Under the pieces are notes generated by a model. It worked only from the letters and a program-made list of their open reading frames with translations. It was not told the DNA's origin and did no database searches. From Anaspis maculata (taxonomy: Eukaryota; Arthropoda; Insecta; Coleoptera; Scraptiidae), in assembly GCA_949128115.1 (NCBI GenBank), contig OX421962.1:99354836-99418835 (forward strand): a stretch of 64,000 nt of DNA, read 5' to 3'. Made by a program: the position numbers and the translations under genes. Below are positions 1 to 10,814 of the stretch, piece after piece (the stretch's first letter is position 1; each line of letters begins with the position of its first letter).

Positions 1-974
1 CTTCTCAATTAAATCCCACTTTCCCGAAGGGACGCCTGAATCATAATCATTACTGACGTCCCTGGATACCGCCGGGAAAGTTTTGTGTCGCCCCACAACA
101 GATTTTTGTTCTTGTGCTCGAAATAAAAAACTATGTGGAGGTGAATTCGTACCTACGTGCGAGGCATTTGATAATTATGCGTATAAGTGATGGATGGCTA
201 TGCAAAATTCGCGAAAATTCGAACGTTTACAGTACGCTAGAAATATAGTAGTAATGAATAAATAAGTAGCTATATAGCAAAATTTATTTGTATGCATGCG
301 TTGAACAAAAGCGTAACATGAACGCCGAACGGGTAGGTAGCTGGGTACCTAACCGTAACAACTTATGTAACGAAAATATATTCCGGCAAATCAAAATCAG
401 TCAAGTCGCGTAAATTGTGTAGAGGAAATCCACTCGTTGGAATTACCGAGCACACCTATCGTTATCTACCCGACTCCCTAAAACTTTGGCTCTTCTATAC
501 TATCGGGCATTTGGCGCCACCTATTGCAAGGAGAAATCACCGAACGCACCATAGACAACCACCTAACTTCTTAGCTCCGTTCTCCTCCCCTGCCGCTCGT
601 ATGCAGATACGGAGCTAAAGAAGCATGCACCATCCAGGGTATTATTATACCTATTCATTATATCTACTGGAAAATTGAATCACTGATTATCAGGGAGAGA
701 GATCACACACAGTGTAAAACATTCCATCGTTCCATGATCGCGGTGTCAAACAACACGAAACGTATCTATTCTCCAACAATGAAGGATCTCAGCTTCATAG
801 CACTCCCCTAGAAATTTCCAGAGATGCTTCCCTTGTTATCGAGTTTTTGAGCAGATGATGCAAATCATGATAACCTACCAGCCGTGGAAGCGAAAACCAC
901 TGTACACTCGCCATCGAGCTCGCCATCGCTAAGTCATGCATCTTTCAAGATTCAAGTTAAGAGTATGGTATACC
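1..974. other. no gene recognised; anonymous DNA
   Basis: I see no coding match in this stretch. A short piece near 54-100 (CCTGGATACCGCCGGGAAAG and following bases) resembles 7206-7250, so it is probably an old dispersed repeat. The stretch ends at the 5-bp flank ATACC that precedes the LTR at 975. Confidence 0.4.
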
Positions 975-1120
975 TGTTGTGGTCGAGAATTCATGATCGA
1001 GTAATTGTAGTTGTAGTTGTTATTGTTATAAAAAGAAGATATTGATGTAGGTAAAAAAAAGTACACGTCAAAAACCGATTTTATGAAGAACAATTATTAA
1101 TTTGTAAAGCCGAAGTTACA
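975..1120 (+). repeat. 5' LTR of the BEL/Pao relic
   Basis: This repeat ends in GCCGAAGTTACA and carries a TATAAAAAG box after a short TTG-rich run, as expected of a small LTR promoter. It matches 3283-3440 at roughly 85-90% by eye from AGTAATTGTAG to the end. The first ~25 bp differ between copies, so the start is set by the TGTTG that follows the putative ATACC duplication. Confidence 0.7.
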
Positions 1121-1122
1121 AT

Positions 1123-1136
1123 TGGTGACCCCGACA
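1123..1136 (+). promoter_or_regulatory. putative primer-binding site
   Basis: TGGTGACCCCGAC begins two bases after the 5' LTR, the usual place for a site complementary to a tRNA 3' end (TGG pairs with CCA). I did not identify the tRNA. Confidence 0.55.
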
Positions 1137-1137
1137 A

Positions 1138-2465
1138 TGTCGAAAACCCGAGCCAAGGGAAAAGTTGATGAGCCACATCAGTCGGAAGGAGCTTCTTCTC
1201 TGAAATCAAAGCTGAGCCAAACAAGGTCCGCTGCTCAAAGAGTACAACTTCAAATAAAAGCAGCAAAAGCATTGGCAGATGTGGAGCTAAACTGCTGGAC
1301 AACGAAGTTGTCGGTATCGGAAAAATGGTCCGACTTTGAAGACCGATAACTTCCGATTGCCGGATGCGATTTCCGTTTTGTTTGTTGTGTTAACTAGCCT
1401 GATGCTTCCGTAATCCATCCTATAATAGTAAATGTTGAGAGACTTCATGTGAAATTTCTACAGGGTGATACGTGAAATGCTGCAAAGTTGTACCGACTTC
1501 GTCGTACCCCCATTTGTCGAAAAAAAAATAAATTATGTATTCTGATATAAAAATTATGAATTGTGGTGTCGTACCTCAAAACGGTTTTGGAATTATTCGG
1601 ATTGGAAGTCTAACATCGAAGGTAATAATTTTTATTTTGAATGTTACAGATTTGCCTTGTTGGCACGCGATATTAAGTCACTCCTGATAAATGGATGTTG
1701 ACATTGAGCAAAATTTAACAACAATTCAACTTGTAACACAACCCGAATATTTGGTGTGGGGCCAAGCAGGGGGCACTTTTTCAAGTGGTTGTCCCTGCCT
1801 GTTGTTCGTACGTTGGATTTCGTCAGAATTTCATCAGAATCCTAGATATGGAACATGTTCTATTTACAGATTTAAGCCCCTGAACATGGTAACGATGTGA
1901 AACTTCAGTGTCTGAGTGAAGTAAACCCTGGACGTTATACTTTTTGTGCTTGTGCTATACCTGAGTTCCGTAAATCTGCAACATTCAACATAAAAATTTG
2001 TATCTTTAATGTTAGACTTCCAATCCAGAAAATTCCAAAACCGTTTCGAGATAAGACACCACACTTCATAATGTTTGTATTAGAATACATAAAAAAAAAA
2101 TTGACAAATAGGGGTACAATGAAGTCGTTGCAATGTTGCACCATTTCACGTGTCACCCTGTAGAAAATTTACATGAAGTTTCTAAACATTCACTGTTATA
2201 GGATAGGTTACGGAAAGTTTGAGCTAGTAAACGTAACAAACAAAATGGAAATCGCAATGAGCAATCGAGAGATATTGACCTCCAAAGTCGGACCATTTTT
2301 CCGATACCGACAACTTCGTTGTCCAGCAGTTTATAACAGGTCGAAGGTGCTGCAGCAGAAGAAGTGAGAAAAGCAGCAGAAGAGACGAGAAGAGCAGCAG
2401 ACGAAGCGAATGAAGCCGCAGAAAAAGCTGAATTTCAGAAGAACGAACCGAAGCCGATGCCGTAA
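1138..2465 (+). pseudogene. gag remnant of the BEL/Pao relic, split by a DNA element
   Basis: An ATG at 1138 opens a lysine- and alanine-rich reading frame of about 50 codons that runs to the insertion at 1290. After the inserted element, 2338-2465 encodes an Ala/Glu/Arg-rich stretch (AAEEVRKAAEE, then RRAADEANEAAEKAE) that should form a coiled coil and ends at TAA 2463-2465. Both parts fit the N-terminal gag of BEL/Pao elements, which often starts with a coiled coil. Removing the insert plus one TA leaves the two parts in different frames, so a further indel is present. It cannot make a functional Gag. Confidence 0.55.
1290..2331. mobile_element. long-inverted-repeat element A (non-autonomous, Tc1/mariner-like), 1042 bp
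   Basis: The two ends are inverted copies: 1290-1666 matches the reverse complement of 1968-2331, with a ~300-bp centre. The terminus reads AACTGCTGGACAACGAAG. TA flanks both sides (1288-1289 and 2332-2333), the target duplication of Tc1/mariner elements. No transposase is visible inside, so it is non-autonomous. The termini resemble those of the elements at 8059-11509 and 45782-48334. It interrupts the gag remnant of the BEL/Pao relic, so it inserted later than that element. Confidence 0.75.
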
Positions 2466-2682
2466 CAAAAAAGAAAAATAAGGAAATCGAAATTATAAAG
2501 AATCTGGTTTATCTTGGACGGACAAAAAAATCTATGAAGGTTCAACGTCAAGAAAACTCAGCATCGTCATCAAAGAGGACACGAAAAAAGGGTTCGCTTT
2601 CCAAAACGTAAGAACTATGTATAAAGAATCTAGCATCACCGGTGCAATTAGTCAACTTTAGAAAATCAAAAAAATCATGGGC

Positions 2683-3240
2683 ACACTTGAAATCCGTACC
2701 GGTTGCTGTTCCCGGTGACTGCCAGCCGGGACTTTTGACTGGACAAACAAGACGACATACATCTAACAGTCGTTAGAGAAATTCTGGAAGGCCCTGTCAA
2801 TGCACCAGTTGCTATCAGAACCAAACTCGGTTGGGTGGTACATGTCCGTGCTCATTTAGAAAGAAACCGATGTCGCGTAGATGAAGAATTTACATTTTTG
2901 ATGGTTGTTGATGGCGGAAAAAAGGAAGAGGCAGAAAAACTGAACGAATTGATACGGAAGAGTTTTGAAATCGACTTCGTTGGCCTGGAAAAAGAAGATG
3001 AAAGAAATTGCGAAGACAAGCGAGTGTTAGAGAGGTTGAGCAGCACATGCAAGCAGAAGACGGACGATCATTGGGAAGTTGGACTGCTATGGAAGAAAGA
3101 TGACGTGTGGCTCCCAGAAAGCAAGCATGTAGCCAAAAAAACCGATTGGTTTGTATAGAGAAGGAATTCCAACATAATCCTGCTTTAGCTAAGCAGTAGA
3201 CAAAACAAATAGAAAGCTACATATAATGCCCCCAAAGTAT
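2683..3240 (+). pseudogene. pol fragment (protease end and RT linker) of the BEL/Pao relic
   Basis: The reading frame 2751-3158 encodes residues typical of BEL/Pao pol: a DIHLTVVREI stretch, then GPVNAPVAIRTKLGWVV, then WEVGLLWKKDDVWLP further on. In intact relatives these mark the end of the aspartic protease region and the segment leading into reverse transcriptase. The upstream piece from ~2683, ending QPGLLTGQ, is in another frame, so there is a frameshift near 2748. A stop follows at 3156-3158, and related sequence (HNPALAKQ) continues in another frame to about 3240 before the 3' LTR. Catalytic domains are absent. Confidence 0.7.
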
Positions 3241-3282
3241 TGACCGAAACAAAGGCATCTGAACATTTAGAAGACCAGTGAT

Positions 3283-3440
3283 ACAGGTGGTCAATAAGGC
3301 AAAATAGAGTAATTGTAGTTGTTGTTGTTGTTGTTGTTGTTGTTATAAAAAAAGATATTGATGTATGTCAAGAGAATAAAGTACACGTCAGAAACCGATT
3401 TTATGAAGAACAGTTATCAATTTGTAGAGCCGAAGTTACA
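3283..3440 (+). repeat. 3' LTR of the BEL/Pao relic, with GTT microsatellite
   Basis: This copy of 975-1120 ends in the same GAGCCGAAGTTACA. Its TTG run (about 3318-3344) is longer than in the left copy, a length change within the LTR. Its first ~25 bp are poorly matched to the 5' copy, so the start is approximate. Confidence 0.65.
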
Positions 3441-3445
3441 ATACC

Positions 3446-3679
3446 TGTTGGAAGATCTTCTGACCACAATGACATGTTCCAATTGTTCCGTTCCTGTTGG
3501 AAGATCACTATGTTCCTGTTAGAAGATCACATGTTCCTCTTGGAAGACCAAGTGTTCCCGTTGTTTCGAAAACCAATATATAATAACCAATGGATAACTG
3601 TTAGAAGATCACATGTTCCTCTTGAACGACCAGGTGTTTCTGTTGTTTCGAAAACCAATATAATAACCGATAACGGCAA
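3446..3679 (+). repeat. short tandem repeats (GTTCCTGTTGGAAGATCAC unit, then ~80-bp duplication)
   Basis: A unit close to TGTTCCTSTTGGAAGATCAC recurs several times between 3446 and 3560. A larger block beginning GTTAGAAGATCACATGTTCC and running through CGAAAACCAATAT is present twice (about 3515-3598 and 3599-3679). Confidence 0.6.
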
Positions 3680-3989
3680 GCTGTTTGAATGTAGTTCAAA
3701 GAGTTTTATATATCAAGCACAGATTGCATACACTGCCATCTTCCCCCCCCTCAGGCCAATTCTGTCAAATGCCATTTCCGGTTATCTGAACCTCAAAGAG
3801 AAGATGTTGACTGATACGGTCTCTCAACCTCGTAATGAGTCATTGCAGGATATTGACAAACAAAATTGTGATTTGTTGGAATTTGACACCTGTTTTCAAA
3901 ACCAGACAGCTTTGGATTCCTTCAGGCGATTTCGGATCTATTCGGAGCGGTATGCTTTAGCCATCGGACCCTGGTACTGCAGAATATAA
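3474..3989 (+). CDS. unrecognised 171-codon ORF over repeats, coding status doubtful
   Basis: The frame opens at 3474 and ends with TAA at 3987-3989. The first ~65 residues translate the tandem repeat (repeated FLLED-type units), which argues against a gene. The remaining ~105 residues contain no motif I recognise, no signal peptide and no clear membrane segment. It lies just downstream of the BEL/Pao relic but has no retroelement signature. It may be chance or the decayed remnant of another element. Confidence 0.12.
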   Translation: MFQLFRSCWKITMFLLEDHMFLLEDQVFPLFRKPIYNNQWITVRRSHVPLERPGVSVVSKTNIITDNGKLFECSSKSFIYQAQIAYTAIFPPLRPILSNAISGYLNLKEKMLTDTVSQPRNESLQDIDKQNCDLLEFDTCFQNQTALDSFRRFRIYSERYALAIGPWYCRI

Positions 3990-4007
3990 GAAAATCCAAG
4001 AAAAAGT

Positions 4008-4099
4008 TTCTACCTCGGTTTCTACAGGGTATCTGATAAAGCCGTGCAAAAGTCTCTTACCTTGGTTTATACAGGGTATCTAATAAAGCCGTGCAAAAG
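4008..4099 (+). repeat. 47-bp tandem duplication with ACAGGGTATCT core
   Basis: Two adjacent copies of a 47-bp unit share ACAGGGTATCTRATAAAGCC and GTGCAAAAGTCT. The ACAGGGTRTC core resembles the termini of several inverted-repeat elements elsewhere in the window, so this may be a rearranged element end. Confidence 0.55.
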
Positions 4100-5720
4100 T
4101 CTTTAAGTGTAAGCCATTTTTCTTTGTGCCAAGAACTTTGTTCATGTAGATGCAGAAACTATTTCCCACAGAACTCACCGTGCAGTATGTCAGTTGGAAG
4201 CTCTTGAAAAGGCTATGCTCTGAATAGTTTGAAGTAATGCGCCATCGGTCATGAGCTATGAAATATCGAAGTTTATATCTTGTTTCAAAAACCATGCACC
4301 CGAAAGATTCAAATCATATTTGGAAGAATATTGGCTTTGTTGATACTCATCTAGCCTTCAGCTACAGCAGGATTCTAATTATACATCAAAAATGGCTTGT
4401 TATTCTTGAAAAAAAAATGAAATCATGCCACTTTAGTGCAATTATTGTCACCTGTCACTAGTGTCACTACAGTCTGCCTTTGGCAGCTACATTGTCGCAG
4501 GAAAATTAATTAGAATCGCGAATACTCGGTTCATGTTTGCGACAAGTACCCATGACTAGCATGACTCCAATTATTACGCACTCCGTAAACAAACTGCGAG
4601 TCACTGTGGATCATGCTTGTGGGTGCCAGTTGGAATAACACCAAGCAAAAAAGGCTAACGCAATGTCAATTCCGGCGCAAGGAAGCGGAACGAAAGCGTC
4701 GCAAGTCCCCCGCCAACTGTTTGTGTTTAATTTGAAAAATCATTCACCACGCACCGCTGGAGTGTTTCTCCGTCACCCATCCCCCAAGACCCTGTTGATT
4801 TGGTAATGGAGGAATCGTGTCGGCAGAAACGTCGGGCTCGTTTTAAGCCGCAAAAGTAATTACTTCTCATTTTTAATTGGGTTTACGCGGGCGGCACTTG
4901 GACACGCTGGCCCGCGCGCACCAACTTCGCTTGTTAATTTATTTAGCCACCTAAACGATGAAATTTTTGAGTTATTACATTTAAGGCAGCGGCGTTAAAT
5001 TTAATCTCCCGGTGTTTTCATATACAAAAACCCTCGGCGGAGAAGAAGATCCCTGTGCAGATGAGCAATTTTCTTTTTATAAGATTAATTTGTGAAATAT
5101 TAAGACATTCAGAGAATTTTATTGCGCAGTCCATCCCTATAATTAAAAAATATGCTGCCGTTGCGGCACGGCGGAATAGAATAACGGGGTCGCGAGGGAA
5201 TGAACGGGATGCACACGGGCGTCTTTTTTGGAACAATTAGTATAAGAAAAATCGAGGGAAAAATAGTAAAAAAATCGGCAAAACCTCGGTAAAAATATGG
5301 ACGTCCTGAAAATTTGATATTCTGTTCAGAATTGATGGCTCAACCACATATCCAAAATCGCCAAAAATCGCACCAGGAGGTTTTGAGTTATTGGAGAGGG
5401 GGTAAAAAATTGCAGCTTGAAATAGAGGGGATGAGATCCGTCAATCCATTGGATGCAAATATATCATAATTCGACGCATTGTATCCCGTTGATATCATTT
5501 GGGTACATACAAAAAGTGTCGATCATTGTTGAAGGGGGCTCGTGAGGATGCAAAGCTCGGCTAGGTGGTTCTTTTCTGTCTTGCGCCATAATGAACCAAT
5601 CACAACAAGTTTGGCATCTTTTCCGACTAAATTCAATCTCCTGCATTTGAATCCGATGTCTAAATTGGGATGAAAAAAAGTTCAAACAAGTCAACTTGGA
5701 AAAACTAGTTTTTTTTGACA
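4100..5720. other. no gene recognised; partly single-copy-looking DNA
   Basis: I find no coding match. From about 4480 to 5250 the composition is more balanced and I see no repeat elsewhere in the window, so this may be older host sequence. 5270-5720 is T/A-rich without recognisable features. Confidence 0.35.
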
Positions 5721-5723
5721 ATG

Positions 5724-7116
5724 GGGTATAATCCAATTTTTTTTTTCAATTGGTAATAAGGAGCTGAACACTCCCTAATGAGCATGTGGTAGTTTGTTTC
5801 ACTTTTATCTTCATAATAGGGCGGGGAAAAAATCGCAAAGAATTCCTTTATGAGCCAGTGACGTCACTAGGTCGAGCCAGGCTATACCCTGAATTGGCAA
5901 CATCGCGGTTTTGGGTGCGATGGTAACCAATACCTATTTATTTCTGTTTGTAGCAATTTCGTAACAGACGTCAAGTTAGACGTCAAACTAGAGTTTAATC
6001 TGATTGAGGTGGATGAAATAAGTGACCCAGCCGTTATTATCTGTTATGGACAGAGGACAGAGGCTTTGAGGAAGGAAACTCAAGTTGACGACCATGGCAG
6101 ATATACGTTCTACTTCACAAATACAAATTTTTCAAACGTGAAAGCGAAGAGGTGAAGCTCCCATAGTTCGTCCAGAATAAGTAAATAACTTTTGATCTAT
6201 CGGAAAAGAACATCCGTCCTCACCAAAAATGCTAGAAAACGGAACGTAGATGGTGTGTGGTGACTAGTGAGTATCGTTTTCGTTACTGTAAAAAGTGCGG
6301 TTGATGCTGGCGTATAAGACAGTCACCCTCGCAGTCACCCAAATTTTATCGGCCACACTCCAGACTTGACAGAACTATTAGGGATAGGTAGGTACTTACT
6401 GTGTGTATTAAAAAGCAGGTAAAAAAGCAATTTGGACGATGCTGTCGGATATGTTCAACTGAAAAGAAAGTATCCAATTTTCAAGATAAAAGCGAAGGTG
6501 ACACCGGAAGATGAAGTTAGTTCAGTTACTTTGAAATCGTAAGCGTCAGAACTAGTATCACTTCCACTGTCTTCGTCTGTGAAAGGGTTCTGGATACCGA
6601 CCATTCAGCTGGGGTAGGTATTCACTGGATGTACACAGCTTTCCATACAGTCGACGCTCACCGTCACCGCTGATTGGGTGCATATTCTTTGGTACTGGAG
6701 CAACTAGCAAAAAAACATGTCTTGTCTTACCCAGTGCCTTACTTGGCAATCTTGGCATTATTGTTATGAAGACAAGCAGAGGCAGACCGTGCACAAGACA
6801 GAACAAAATAATATCAGTAAGTACGGATTTGCAGTCAGAGCTGACAGTCTGACAACTGGTTTGAATGTTTGAAATAGATCTTCGTTGCTATCGGAAGTCA
6901 ACTCGCGGGCGTGACTCCTGCTCGCGGGGTTGCCAGTTCAATGACGTCACTAGGTCGTCTCTTCAAACGAACCGATCCCTTCCTGCTTTTTTCAAAAAAG
7001 AATTACCGCCTTATTGTGATATTCATGATGAAATAGGCTATCACAGGCTTATTAGGGGATGTTAATATATAAAATAAATAACTACATAGTCCATTTTTTC
7101 AAATTGGATTATACCC
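5724..7116. mobile_element. possible element with 16-bp inverted ends
   Basis: GGGTATAATCCAATTT at 5724-5739 is repeated as its exact reverse complement at 7101-7116. TGAC occurs just outside on both sides but does not abut symmetrically, so a target duplication is not proven. Inside, the 16-mer TGACGTCACTAGGTCG occurs twice in direct orientation (near 5868 and 6942). No transposase is seen. Confidence 0.3.
5955..6155 (+). CDS. exon-like 67-codon frame after a pyrimidine-rich TAG
   Basis: A pyrimidine-rich tract ending in TTTCTGTTTGTAG at 5953 resembles a splice acceptor. It is followed by a frame open to TGA 6153-6155 with ordinary protein-like composition, including LEFNLIEVDEISDPAVIICY and GRYTFYFTN. 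The last motif is loosely like the end of a GOLD domain, but I would not assign a function. It could be a host exon, an exon captured by the possible element around it, or chance. No matching donor or neighbouring exon was recognised. Confidence 0.15.
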   Translation, partial: NFVTDVKLDVKLEFNLIEVDEISDPAVIICYGQRTEALRKETQVDDHGRYTFYFTNTNFSNVKAKR

Positions 7117-7430
7117 TATTATGACGTCGCCGACGACGACGACGGCGTTTCGGCATGTCCGCGTTTCGGCGTGCCGGGGACGTCTCAACAACAACAATTT
7201 CATAGGTTCCTGGATACTAGTCGGGGAAGTTTTGGGGTGATACAACTGATTGGAAGGAAGGAAGAAATTGATATATTTAGGTTATGTACATTTTACATGT
7301 GAATTTTCTCCTAGGATAATTTTTGTGTGAAATTTTGCGGAGCAGATGTCATATCACTCACTAGGAACACAACATTCCTTTAGTAAATTTCTTCCGTGAC
7401 TTTATTACCTGTATTTACCATTATCGGAAA
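6156..7430. other. no gene recognised
   Basis: This stretch holds the second TGACGTCACTAGGTCG copy (near 6942) and a GACGAC-rich patch at 7122-7150. 7206-7250 resembles 54-100. Open frames here are short and unmatched. Confidence 0.3.
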
Positions 7431-7439
7431 TGAATACAC

Positions 7440-7760
7440 TCTATACCGAGTGATCATTTGAAAACTATCCACCTATAATAACTCCCGATTCCTTGTGAAA
7501 ATGTCTTCAAGCAAAAACAGGTCGATTTTTATATTGAGGGGAACATCTAGAACGTACATTGGCGAATCTCTATCTTTAGCCTCCTCGCCCCCACTCACCC
7601 CAACTTTGAAATTTCAAACGACACCACCTATTCTGCAATACATCAAATTCAACAGAATTAAATTCTCTTTCTAAAAAAATATTTCAAAATTTCTTAGCCC
7701 CACCCCTCTTCTCCCTTAATTCTTTGAGTGTCCAATTTGATATTCTTGACCTCTCAATGG
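7440..7760. repeat. dispersed inverted-repeat family (GGGTGATC family), left portion
   Basis: The block runs from GAGTGATCATTTGAAAAC through CAAGCAAAAACAGGTCGA and CCCCCACTCACCCCAAC to GTGTCCAATTTGATATTC. It matches 14067-14415 directly and 17700-18080 as the reverse complement. The missing second half may be represented by 11620-12235, beyond the Tc1-like element. Confidence 0.6.
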
Positions 7761-8574
7761 GCTACTTGCCCAAATTTTTTTTATTGGCTTAATCGAAAGT
7801 ATGGGCAAAAATATTGTACCCGTATTTTTTCTTTTTCCTAAATTCCCAAAATTGCGGCCGTAGTGTCTGTTTTAAAAATATATTTGTGACGTCACAAATA
7901 TACTAAAAACTAAACAAACAGCACTGTTGGGTTGAAAACTCAAAAAACAGTTAAAGTGGCTTAACAATATTTGAAAAATACAGACAGAAAAATTTCACTA
8001 AAGATTCCCGACTTTTACCAACCTTTTGAAAAAAAAAACTTTTTAATCAATGGATATAAAGTGCTCAACAAAATAAGTGTCGCAACAGAAATTTTCCCCC
8101 AAATTTGAGTCAACATAACTTTTGATTGTCACAGACGATTTCAATTCGGTTTTCACTGCTCGATTGCCTTATCTTTTGGCTATCTACCATGTTTAAAGAT
8201 CACCTGAGAAGCTGCACATGAAGTTTCTACAGGGTAGTAAATAAAGCAGATCATAATTGTTAAAATTTCAATGAACCCCCGTTTGAGCTAAAATTTTTTT
8301 TGTCAACAACCGGTAACAAAATAATGGAGAATGATGACTTACCTCGGAACGATTTTCGAATTTCCCGGATTAGAAGTGAAATAGCCAAGATACGATTTTT
8401 TTGCTGGGAATGATGCTTTTCATCTCTTCTCCTTCCTGAAAAATCTCGATGTAAGAGGATATCTCTCAGCAGGCTTGCTCATTAGACGATTCTAAGCAAT
8501 TTGTTGTCTAGCGCACCCCCTATTTTGTCTTTTTGGGCTAAAATTGGGTATATTTTTCATGAATTCGCCACCAA

Positions 8575-8667
8575 TTCCACAACCTAGGCTTGTTTGATAT
8601 CAATTCTTTTAATTAAGGCTCGCTAAACAAGATTATCTTGATAAAAACAGTCTTCTGACTGTCTGTA

Positions 8668-8710
<43 letters not shown>

Positions 8711-9073
8711 CTGTAACATGTTACGATATGCTCCAATTTCACAACCTAGGCTTGTATGATATCAATTCTTTTGATTAAGACTCGCTGGACAAGATTATCT
8801 TGATGAAAATAGTCTTCTGTCCGTCTGTAATATGTTACGATATGCTCCAATTTCACAACCTAGGCTTGTTTGATATCAATTCTTTTGATTAAGGCTCGCT
8901 GAACAAGACTATCTCGATAAGAACAGTCTTCTGTCTGCCTGACTGTCTGTCTGTCCGTCTGTCTGTCTGTAACATGTTACGATATGCTCCAATTTCACAA
9001 CCTAGGCTTGTTTGATACCAATTCTTTTGATTAAAACTCGCTGAACAAGATTATCTTGATAAAAACAGTCTGC

Positions 9074-9117
<44 letters not shown>

Positions 9118-9372
9118 ATATGTAATATGCATGTATAATGCTCCAATTTCACAACGTAGGCTTGTCTGATATCAATTCTTTTGATTAAGGCTCGCTGAAC
9201 AAGCCTATCTTGATATGAACAGTCTTCTGTCTGTCTGTCTGTAACATGTTACGATATGCTTCAATTTCACAACCTAGTGAACCCAGGCTGGTTTGATATC
9301 AGTTATTTTGATCAAGGCTCACTGCACAAGATCATCTGGATAAAAATGGTCTTTTGTCTGTCTGTCTGTAGT
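8575..9372 (+). repeat. minisatellite with embedded CTGT runs, six copies
   Basis: Six copies of a 115-160 bp unit start at about 8579, 8741, 8856, 8998, 9151 and 9269. Each contains ACAACCTAGGCTTGTTTGAT (with small changes), AATTCTTTTGATTAAGGCTC, a (CTGT)n run and GTAACATGTTACGATATGCT. Unit length varies mainly with the number of CTGT repeats. The right arm of the surrounding element carries only one inverted copy (about 10873-10990), so the expansion happened in one arm after the element formed. Confidence 0.8.
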
Positions 9373-9712
9373 TATGTTACGATAACTTCCGAACCAGTAC
9401 ATCGAATTAAACTGGAATTTAGTATAGACATGATTCATGAGGGTTTAAATTCAAATTGATCCAGAGACCCCACAATATCTTGAAAGGTCTTAAGAGACCG
9501 CACCATACCTACTTACTTATCAGTTCTTTTTCTTTTGCTCTCGCAAGATCAATTTTGAATACATGAACATTTCTTCTCATTTCTATAGAATTTAACACTT
9601 GGTATTTTTTGTCTCCAATTGTCGATGAAGGTAGGTACATGTGTAGTTGTTCTGGACTTGAAAAAATTAAGTAAAAACAGAAGAAGAGCGGCATGCCCTC
9701 TGCTGAAGCCGC

Positions 9713-10330
9713 AGCATCGTGCTACTAGCCTAAGATGGGCACAAAACTATATTAGCACTGGGGAATAGAAGAGTGGAGTAGGTGCTTGTTTTCAGATGAA
9801 AGTAAGTTTAATTTGTTCAGGTCGGATGGACGGGTTCTGGTATGGCGACAGAGGAACGAAAGACTTCTGGAAGAACACATATAGGCAAGGGTGGTTTTTG
9901 GAGGTGGAGGAGTGACTGCTTGGGGAGAAATGAGGACTGGGAGAATAAGTGATTTGGTGATACTGAGAGGAGAGAGTATGAATGGTGAAAGATGCAGCGA
10001 TTTGTGTATAAAGGATATTGTGGTCCCCTTTGCTCAAAATTTTGGTGACAATTTCATGTTGGTCGACGACAACGTCCGACCTCATCGGGCTAGAATTGTC
10101 AACGAATTTTTAGGGGATCACAATATTGAAAGAATGGATTGGCTACCCTTGTCTCCAGATATGAATCCTATCGAGCATGTATGGAGTAGGATAAAGTCGA
10201 ATTTGAAAGAAAAAAAGGACAATCGGACAATTTGAATGACTTAGCGATTGCAGTTCAGGAAGAATGAAGGCTATTCCTTAGAATTTTCTGCGAGCTTTAG
10301 TGAAGAGCACGTCGAGATAAGTAATGGTTC
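9713..10330 (+). pseudogene. Tc1-family DD34E transposase, truncated and broken
   Basis: Transposases of this family cut and paste DNA at TA sites with a DDE triad. The translation contains the pieces in order: SLRWAQNYI; WSRCLFSDESKF with the first Asp; VTAWGEM; FMLVDDNVRPHRARI with the second Asp; and SPDMNPIEHVWSRIK with the Glu. The spacing between second Asp and Glu is 34 residues, the Tc1 signature. A frameshift lies between RWAQNYI and WSRCLF, an in-frame TAG occurs near 9882, and more frame changes follow 10235. The N-terminal DNA-binding half is missing. It sits between the inverted arms of its own element and is not functional. Confidence 0.85.
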
Positions 10331-10583
10331 GATCTGATCTAGGCAAAAAGGGGACCGACAAAATATTGATTATTAAAGCATTTTAAACTAAAAATCATCA
10401 ACTGGAAGGAAAATATCACTTACCTAGTACCTACCTACAAACTTGATAAGTTTGAGGTCCATCTTGCAAATTCTTGAAAAAAAAACTGATAGCTAATTAC
10501 GGGATGGTGCGCCCTCTAGTGCACCGACTTGAGCTAAAATCTCATCAACTTACTCGAAAATTCAAATTATGCCCGCATATGTA

Positions 10584-10814
10584 CACTGACTAAGCTTTGG
10601 AAACACTTTTGAAAACTGTCAGTTTTTGAAGTCAAATTGCACACGTAATTGAATGTGATATGACAAAAAACAAGTGTTTCCTTTCACAGTTCAAAAGATG
10701 TCTTCTTCAAATTTTGAGCGCATGTCACCTTCTCAAATCCTTTTCATTCAGTCTTAATTTAACCTCCAAAATTGATAAGCTTGACAAGTGTTTCCAAACT
10801 TTCGATTGACACTG
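10584..10814. mobile_element. mariner-type MITE nested in element B, 231 bp
   Basis: The left end CACTGACTAAGCTTTGGAAA and the right end (reverse complement CAGTGTCAATCGAAAGTTTG) share a TTTGGAAACACTT core. Both ends are bordered by TA (10582-10583 and 10815-10816). It has no coding capacity. It lies at the inner edge of the right arm of the Tc1-like element. Confidence 0.65.

Larger units (their letters stand above)
975..3440 (+). mobile_element. decayed BEL/Pao LTR retrotransposon with internal deletion
   Basis: Two direct repeats of roughly 146-160 bp flank an internal region that starts with a primer-binding-like site and holds gag and pol remnants on the plus strand. The sequence ATACC precedes the left repeat (970-974) and follows the right one (3441-3445), fitting the 4-6 bp target duplication of LTR elements. 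The match can be stretched to ATACCTGTTG, so the exact LTR start is uncertain. The protein fragment at 2751-3158 reads like the end of a BEL/Pao protease domain and the linker before reverse transcriptase. RT, RNase H and integrase are missing, so most of pol was deleted. A long-inverted-repeat element sits in the gag region (1290-2331). Confidence 0.75.

Noticed and set aside
8655..9370. simple CTGT microsatellite only
   Set aside because: CTGT runs are embedded in a 115-160 bp repeated unit, so the structure is a minisatellite within an element arm.
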